A DNA stretch of 10,048 nt, taken from the NCBI GenBank assembly GCA_035288405.1, contig DATEAK010000081.1, forward strand, positions 1 through 10,048. Direction: 5' to 3'. How positions within the stretch are numbered: position 1 is the first letter of the stretch; every line of letters begins with the position of its first letter. Below the pieces are notes generated by a model. The model was not told where the DNA came from, ran no database searches, and was given only the letters and a program-made list of their open reading frames with translations. Positions 6,914 through 10,048 of this stretch are shown here, piece by piece. A program made the position numbers and the translations under genes. The stretch comes from JACPSX01 sp035288405 [NCBI: bacterium] (GTDB taxonomy: Bacteria; JACPSX01).

Positions 6914-7034
6914 ATTCCATCGACACTAAGAGTGTCTCTGTACACAGAGCGGTATTCGCTTCACAAGTCTTTCCGTATACCCGGTACGGGGAGATCGAAT
7001 TTGAAAACGTTTGAAGGCCTGCGGGCCTCTTTTT
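6914..7034 (+). ncRNA. Candidate structured leader or small RNA
   Basis: Transcript expected from the 6878 promoter to the terminator at 7015, about 120 nt. In order it can form GACACT-AAG-AGTGTC (6922-6936), CTCTG-TACA-CAGAG (6936-6949), AGCG-GTATT-CGCT (6948-6960), CCGTA-N7-TACGG (6973-6989) and the terminator stem. Several pairings exclude each other: AGAG at 6929 and AGAG at 6946 can both pair with CTCT at 6936, and the 6948 stem overlaps the 6936 stem. This suits either an attenuator or riboswitch-like leader of the ABC operon, or a free-standing small RNA. I see no match to the conserved motifs of the TPP or guanidine (ykkC-type) riboswitches that I know. Purely predicted. Confidence 0.35.
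7015..7034 (+). terminator. Intrinsic terminator upstream of the ABC operon
   Basis: AGGCC-TGCG-GGCCT followed by CTTTTT. No plus-strand protein gene ends nearby (the ferredoxin stops 580 bases earlier), so it most likely ends the short transcript from the 6878 promoter or conditionally blocks read-through into the importer genes. Confidence 0.6.
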
Positions 7035-7035
7035 C

Positions 7036-7076
7036 AGTCCACATTGATGAACAATACAACACAGCCACTGTGGACT
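7036..7076. repeat. Inverted repeat, 8-bp perfect arms with 25-base loop
   Basis: AGTCCACA (7036-7043) and TGTGGACT (7069-7076), centres 33 bp apart, about three helical turns. It begins directly after the terminator T-run and ends about 20 bp before the second promoter. It could be paired regulator half-sites or an RNA stem. Confidence 0.45.
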
Positions 7077-7094
7077 TCGAAAACCCATGGGTGA

Positions 7095-7109
7095 ATTGTC
7101 ATTGACAAT
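7095..7109. promoter_or_regulatory. Perfect palindrome (7-1-7), candidate operator of ABC operon
   Basis: ATTGTCA-T-TGACAAT overlaps the -35 box of the promoter at 7096. A bound regulator would block RNA polymerase. The half-site TTGACAA also occurs at the -35 box of the upstream promoter (6878). Confidence 0.55.
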
Positions 7110-7124
7110 GGATGGAAGTATAAA
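7096..7124 (+). promoter_or_regulatory. Sigma70-type promoter of the ABC importer operon
   Basis: TTGTCA (7096-7101), a 17-base spacer and TATAAA (7119-7124), each box one mismatch from consensus. The start point would be near 7131, giving a short leader of about 25 bases before ATG 7156. Confidence 0.55.
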
Positions 7125-7155
7125 CATTTCCATTTCCTCAAAGGAGGGATTTGTT

Positions 7156-8193
7156 ATGCATAGACCGAATCATCGAGGCAGTGCTTGGGCTACCAGACTA
7201 TTATGCGTCTTGTCGTTCGCAGTCTTCTTACTGACTCATGGCGGCACTCCGACTCCCGCGTTGGCAGCAACCGCAGCTCCGCCCAAGCAGACTACTGTGA
7301 AAGTCACCACGATTGAGGGAACCCAGCGTTTCCCTATTTATGTGATGCAGACGAAGGGGATTGCAGACAAATACAACCTAAAGATCGAAGAATTCAAAGC
7401 AGCCGGACCGCAGGGCCTATACACGGTGATGCAGACGGGAGATTTCCAGGTTGCTTTTGGGGCCTGGATCAGCATTGCCTTGATGCGCGCCCAAGGTTAC
7501 AAGTTTATCAATGTCTACTCGGTGTATGGCTACACCAACGACGTGCTGGTCCGCAACGATTCACCGCTCAAGAGCATTGCGGATCTCAAAGGAAAGAGAA
7601 TCGGCGCCTTCGGCGGCCCGACCGCCGGCACCACGTGGCTTTTCCGCCTCGAAGCCTTCCGCTTTTTTGGTTTTGACCCGCTCAAAGAATCGAAGGTGCA
7701 GTTCGGCGCCCCGCCGCTGCTGATGGGACTGTTGGAGAAAGGTGAACTGGATGCGATCCTGATCCTCGATCCTCAGATCGTCCAGCTTCTGGAGACGGGG
7801 AAATACCGCTCCATCGGCAACATCGGCGATATCTGGCGGGAAAAAACCGGTCAGGACCCGATGCTCGTCTCGATTAACATGAACGAGACCTGGGCCAAGG
7901 CCAACGCCGATGTGGCCAGGCGGTTTGTGGCCGCCTACAAGGAGTCCCTCGAATACCTGAAGACCCACACCGATGTCTGGCCCGATCTGGCCAAAAAGTT
8001 GGACATCAAGAGCGAAGCCGGCGTCAAGTTGCTGCGGGAGCGGACCGTTCCAAACCTGGTGACCAAGTGGGACAAGAAGATCATCGACGACCAGTACCGA
8101 TACCTCACTGACATACTCAAAGTGTTCGGCGATGCCGAGGGCATGCCAAAGCAGATCCCGGACGGCACATTCGATTTGAGCTACGCTCCCTAA
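7156..8193 (+). CDS. ABC importer substrate-binding protein, NMT1/TauA/SsuA family
   Basis: A 345-residue periplasmic binding protein that captures the substrate for the ABC importer encoded next to it. The ATG at 7156 has AGGAGGG seven bases before it; an in-frame upstream GTG at 7087 would lie over the promoter and spoil the signal peptide. The signal peptide has a basic start (HRPNHRG), a hydrophobic core (LLCVLSFAVFLL) and a likely cleavage after PALA at residue 37. The mature part has the family's pattern: VKVTTIEGTQRFPIYVMQTKGIADKYNL, then GDFQVAFGAW, VLVRNDSPLKSIADLKGKRIG and a Gly-rich substrate loop (FGGPTAGTTW), with helices near the C-terminus. Relatives bind nitrate, sulfonates, taurine, pyrimidine precursors or aromatic acids, so the substrate is not predictable. 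It is the first gene of an operon with permease, ATPase and a hydrolase. Confidence 0.92.
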   Translation: MHRPNHRGSAWATRLLCVLSFAVFLLTHGGTPTPALAATAAPPKQTTVKVTTIEGTQRFPIYVMQTKGIADKYNLKIEEFKAAGPQGLYTVMQTGDFQVAFGAWISIALMRAQGYKFINVYSVYGYTNDVLVRNDSPLKSIADLKGKRIGAFGGPTAGTTWLFRLEAFRFFGFDPLKESKVQFGAPPLLMGLLEKGELDAILILDPQIVQLLETGKYRSIGNIGDIWREKTGQDPMLVSINMNETWAKANADVARRFVAAYKESLEYLKTHTDVWPDLAKKLDIKSEAGVKLLRERTVPNLVTKWDKKIIDDQYRYLTDILKVFGDAEGMPKQIPDGTFDLSYAP

Positions 8194-8225
8194 TCTCGTC
8201 TCCTTTCTTCTGGAGGAGTTGCCCC

Positions 8226-9038
8226 ATGGCCACTGCAGATCAGTCTGCGGCCGAAGTGAGTCAGACAAAACAGTCGGCCCTGATCCCGGAAGGAGTGACG
8301 TACCGACTCGTCTCGGTCCTGCTCATGATCGCGGCCTGGCAGGTCATATCGATTCTGGTGTCGCCCAAGTATGTTCCCGGACCCTGGTCGACCTTCATCG
8401 CCGTCGCCAAGCACGCGGGGAGTGGCGCTCTTCTGAAGAATTTCCTCGCCACCATTGTCCGCATGTTGTCCAGCTTTGCCCTGTCCATGATCGTGGGCGT
8501 CACCCTCGGTACTCTCATGGGGCTTTTTCGTCGCGGCGAACGGATGCTCGACCTCTGGGTGATGGTCGGGTTGACTGTTCCCAGCTTGTGCTACGTCATC
8601 ATTTCCTTCCTATGGCTGGGCCTGAATGACCGGGCGGCCATCCTGGCCATTTCCTGGACCACTTTCCCGTCCATCGCGATCAACATCTGGCAAGGGGTCA
8701 AGGCCATTGACCAGCGGCTGATCGATATGGCACGGGTCTTCCGCGCCTCGCGCTGGCGGCGCACGGTCCGGGTCGTCCTGCCCCAGGTGCTTCCCTACCT
8801 GATGGCGGCAACCCGCTTTGGGCTTGGCGTGGTCTGGAAGGTGACCGTCCTAGTGGAGTTATTGGGAAGGTCCGACGGTATTGGTTACATGCTCAACTAC
8901 TCGTTCCAGATGTTCAACATGCCGGATGTCTTTGCCTGGACTCTCTCCTTCACTGTGTTCATGGTCATCATCGAACTCGGGATACTGAAGCCTCTGGAGC
9001 GCAAGCTCTTCCGGTGGCGTCCGGAAATAAGTGGGTAG
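8226..9038 (+). CDS. ABC importer permease, SsuC/TauC family
   Basis: The 270-residue inner-membrane subunit of the importer. Hydrophobic segments at about residues 27-46, 72-101, 108-133, 137-157, 187-213 and 234-255 give the six helices usual for this type. The cytoplasmic EAA-like loop that docks on the ATPase is at about 167-190 (DMARVFRASRWRRTVRVVLP). GGAGGAG lies seven bases before the ATG, a strong ribosome site. It starts 32 bp after the binding-protein stop. It should work as a homodimer with two copies of the downstream ATPase. Confidence 0.93.
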   Translation: MATADQSAAEVSQTKQSALIPEGVTYRLVSVLLMIAAWQVISILVSPKYVPGPWSTFIAVAKHAGSGALLKNFLATIVRMLSSFALSMIVGVTLGTLMGLFRRGERMLDLWVMVGLTVPSLCYVIISFLWLGLNDRAAILAISWTTFPSIAINIWQGVKAIDQRLIDMARVFRASRWRRTVRVVLPQVLPYLMAATRFGLGVVWKVTVLVELLGRSDGIGYMLNYSFQMFNMPDVFAWTLSFTVFMVIIELGILKPLERKLFRWRPEISG

Positions 9039-9095
9039 TACCACGAAGGCAAAGAAGACGGGGATATTTCGGATTGCATTCGTCTGGGAACCATA

Positions 9096-9869
9096 GTGGC
9101 AACGATTACCATCGACATAATCTCCAAGTTGTTTCGGAGCCGGGCGTACCCTGAAGGGTTACTCGCTTTGGACAACATCCGCTTTGGAGTGGCAGACCGT
9201 GAGTTCGTCTGTCTGGTCGGCCCGTCGGGATGCGGCAAAAGCACTGTTCTGAATCTCATCGGAGGGCTGGATCGAAACTACACCGGGCGGATCGAAATCG
9301 ACAGCCGTCCTCTATCCCATGACGGTAGCCACCCTGTCCGTGTCGGTTACGTCTTTCAGGAGCCCCGGCTGTTGCCGTGGTTGACCGTGCGGAAGAACAT
9401 CTACTTTGCCCTGGAATCCATCGGCGTTCCCCATAGCGAGTGGCGCCAGCGCACCGAGACTTGGCTGGAGAAGGTGGGGCTCGCCGGCTTTGCCGATTCC
9501 CATCCCCATGAGTTGTCGGGTGGTATGCAGCAACGCTCCGCCATCGCCCGCGCTTTTGCCGTTGACCCCGAGATATTGCTGATGGACGAACCATTTAGTG
9601 GTCTGGATGAATTGACGGCCCGCAGCATGCGGCAACAAATCCTGGAACTCTGGGATACGACCCGAAAGACGGTCCTGTTTGTCACGCACAATAGCTTTGA
9701 GGCATCTTATCTCGCAGATCGGATCCTGATCATGAGCCCCCGGCCGGGACGTCTTAGACAGGAGATGAAGGTCGAATTGCCCCGGCCACGGAATTACGAG
9801 AGCTCCCAGCTGTTTGAGTTCAGTGTTCAGGTTACCCGTCTGCTCACCCACGGTGGCAACGGGATGTAA
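9096..9869 (+). CDS. ABC importer ATPase, SsuB/TauB family
   Basis: A 257-residue ATP-hydrolysing subunit that drives the importer. All catalytic motifs are intact: Walker A GPSGCGKST (42-50), Q-loop Gln88 in YVFQEPRLLPW, signature LSGGMQQR (140-147), Walker B ILLMDEP (160-166) with Glu165, D-loop SGLDE and His198 in FVTHN. FQEPRLLPW is the form common in nitrate/sulfonate/taurine ATPases. The start is GTG 9096; upstream there is no other start codon of normal type back to the permease stop, which is in the same frame. Its ribosome site is weak (GGGA), so expression may depend on coupling to the permease. The 57-bp gap has no other signal. Confidence 0.93.
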   Translation: MATITIDIISKLFRSRAYPEGLLALDNIRFGVADREFVCLVGPSGCGKSTVLNLIGGLDRNYTGRIEIDSRPLSHDGSHPVRVGYVFQEPRLLPWLTVRKNIYFALESIGVPHSEWRQRTETWLEKVGLAGFADSHPHELSGGMQQRSAIARAFAVDPEILLMDEPFSGLDELTARSMRQQILELWDTTRKTVLFVTHNSFEASYLADRILIMSPRPGRLRQEMKVELPRPRNYESSQLFEFSVQVTRLLTHGGNGM

Positions 9870-9883
9870 GAGGAGAGATTGAC

Positions 9884-10048
9884 ATGCCCGCTTGGGATAC
9901 CATTATTCCCGCTGAAGACCTGGTTGCCATGCAGAAAGAATGGGGTATGAGCCGCGGGTTCGGCGCCCAGCCCGCCTTGATCGTGGTGGACATGACCTAC
10001 GCTTTCGTCGATGATCGGTTTCCCACGGGATACGGGAAGACCGGCTGG
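9884..10048 (+). CDS. Cysteine hydrolase, isochorismatase superfamily, 3' partial
   Basis: Only the first 55 residues are present; the gene runs off the window. ALIVVDMTYAFVDDRFPTGY is the first strand and loop of the isochorismatase/N-carbamoylsarcosine amidase/nicotinamidase fold, and Asp36 is the expected catalytic acid; the nucleophilic Cys and Lys lie beyond the end. The 30-residue lead (PAWDTIIPAEDLVAMQKEWG) is longer than in nicotinamidases and resembles the N-carbamoylsarcosine amidase-like branch. It starts 14 bp after the ATPase stop, with AGGAGAG before the ATG, so it belongs to the importer operon. It likely cleaves an amide or carbamoyl bond of the imported compound or its product (inference). 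No signal peptide, so cytoplasmic. Confidence 0.85.
   Translation, partial: MPAWDTIIPAEDLVAMQKEWGMSRGFGAQPALIVVDMTYAFVDDRFPTGYGKTGW

Larger units (their letters stand above)
6748..7155 (+). other. 408-bp intergenic control region
   Basis: No convincing protein gene lies here; open frames on both strands have shadow-like composition and no ribosome site. It is more AT-rich than the flanking genes and holds two promoter candidates, at least five inverted repeats and one intrinsic terminator, listed separately. It separates the divergent 63-residue gene from the ABC importer operon. Confidence 0.7.

Noticed and set aside
7102-7124. TTGACA at 7102 as the -35 box for TATAAA at 7119
   Set aside because: The spacer would be only 11 bases; the overlapping TTGTCA at 7096 gives the correct 17-base spacer.
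6836-7133. Open frames on both strands in the region before the ABC operon
   Set aside because: No ribosome site, no protein-like pattern, and the region is packed with promoters, inverted repeats and a terminator.
6914-7155. TPP or guanidine riboswitch upstream of the NMT1-type importer
   Set aside because: Considered because such importers can carry thiamine precursors or occur with guanidine genes, but the conserved motifs of these riboswitches are not visible.

Overview
This is a bacterial accessory-metabolism region, GC-rich in its genes, with purine-rich Shine-Dalgarno sites and short intergenic spacing. The mix of genes would fit an anaerobic or facultative environmental bacterium, perhaps Desulfobacterota-like: a tripartite tricarboxylate transporter (TTT) permease, a cytoplasmic molybdenum/tungsten pterin oxidoreductase with its own MoaD-like protein, a thioredoxin-fold 2Fe-2S ferredoxin and an NMT1/TauA-type ABC importer. 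No rRNA or marker gene is present, so the taxon is a guess.

Left part (1-5343, all + strand). The window opens inside a TctA permease gene. After a 139-bp gap comes a tight cluster: a MoaD/ThiS ubiquitin-like protein (8-bp overlap), an 859-residue DMSO-reductase-family catalytic subunit (ATGA overlap), a four-cluster ferredoxin subunit of DmsB/PhsB type, and then a 120-residue membrane protein with about four helices. Catalytic and electron-transfer subunits lack Tat or Sec signals, so the enzyme should be cytoplasmic. The MoaD protein may supply sulfur for its cofactor. The substrate cannot be read from sequence.

Middle part (5344-7155). Three small genes lie here: a minus-strand 100-residue hypothetical protein with an intrinsic terminator after it, a plus-strand 2Fe-2S ferredoxin diverging from it across a region holding a perfect 9-2-9 palindrome, and a minus-strand 63-residue helical protein. 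The 408-bp gap 6748-7155 has no convincing protein gene but is rich in signals: a near-consensus sigma70 promoter, a run of inverted repeats ending in an intrinsic terminator (a small RNA or attenuator-like leader), a second promoter and a 7-1-7 palindrome that could be an operator.

Right part (7156-10048, + strand). A complete ABC importer of the nitrate/sulfonate/taurine class (secreted binding protein, permease, ATPase) is followed 14 bp later by the start of a cysteine hydrolase of the isochorismatase superfamily, cut by the window end. The likely logic is uptake of a small nitrogen- or sulfur-containing compound and its hydrolysis in the cytoplasm, but the substrate is unknown.
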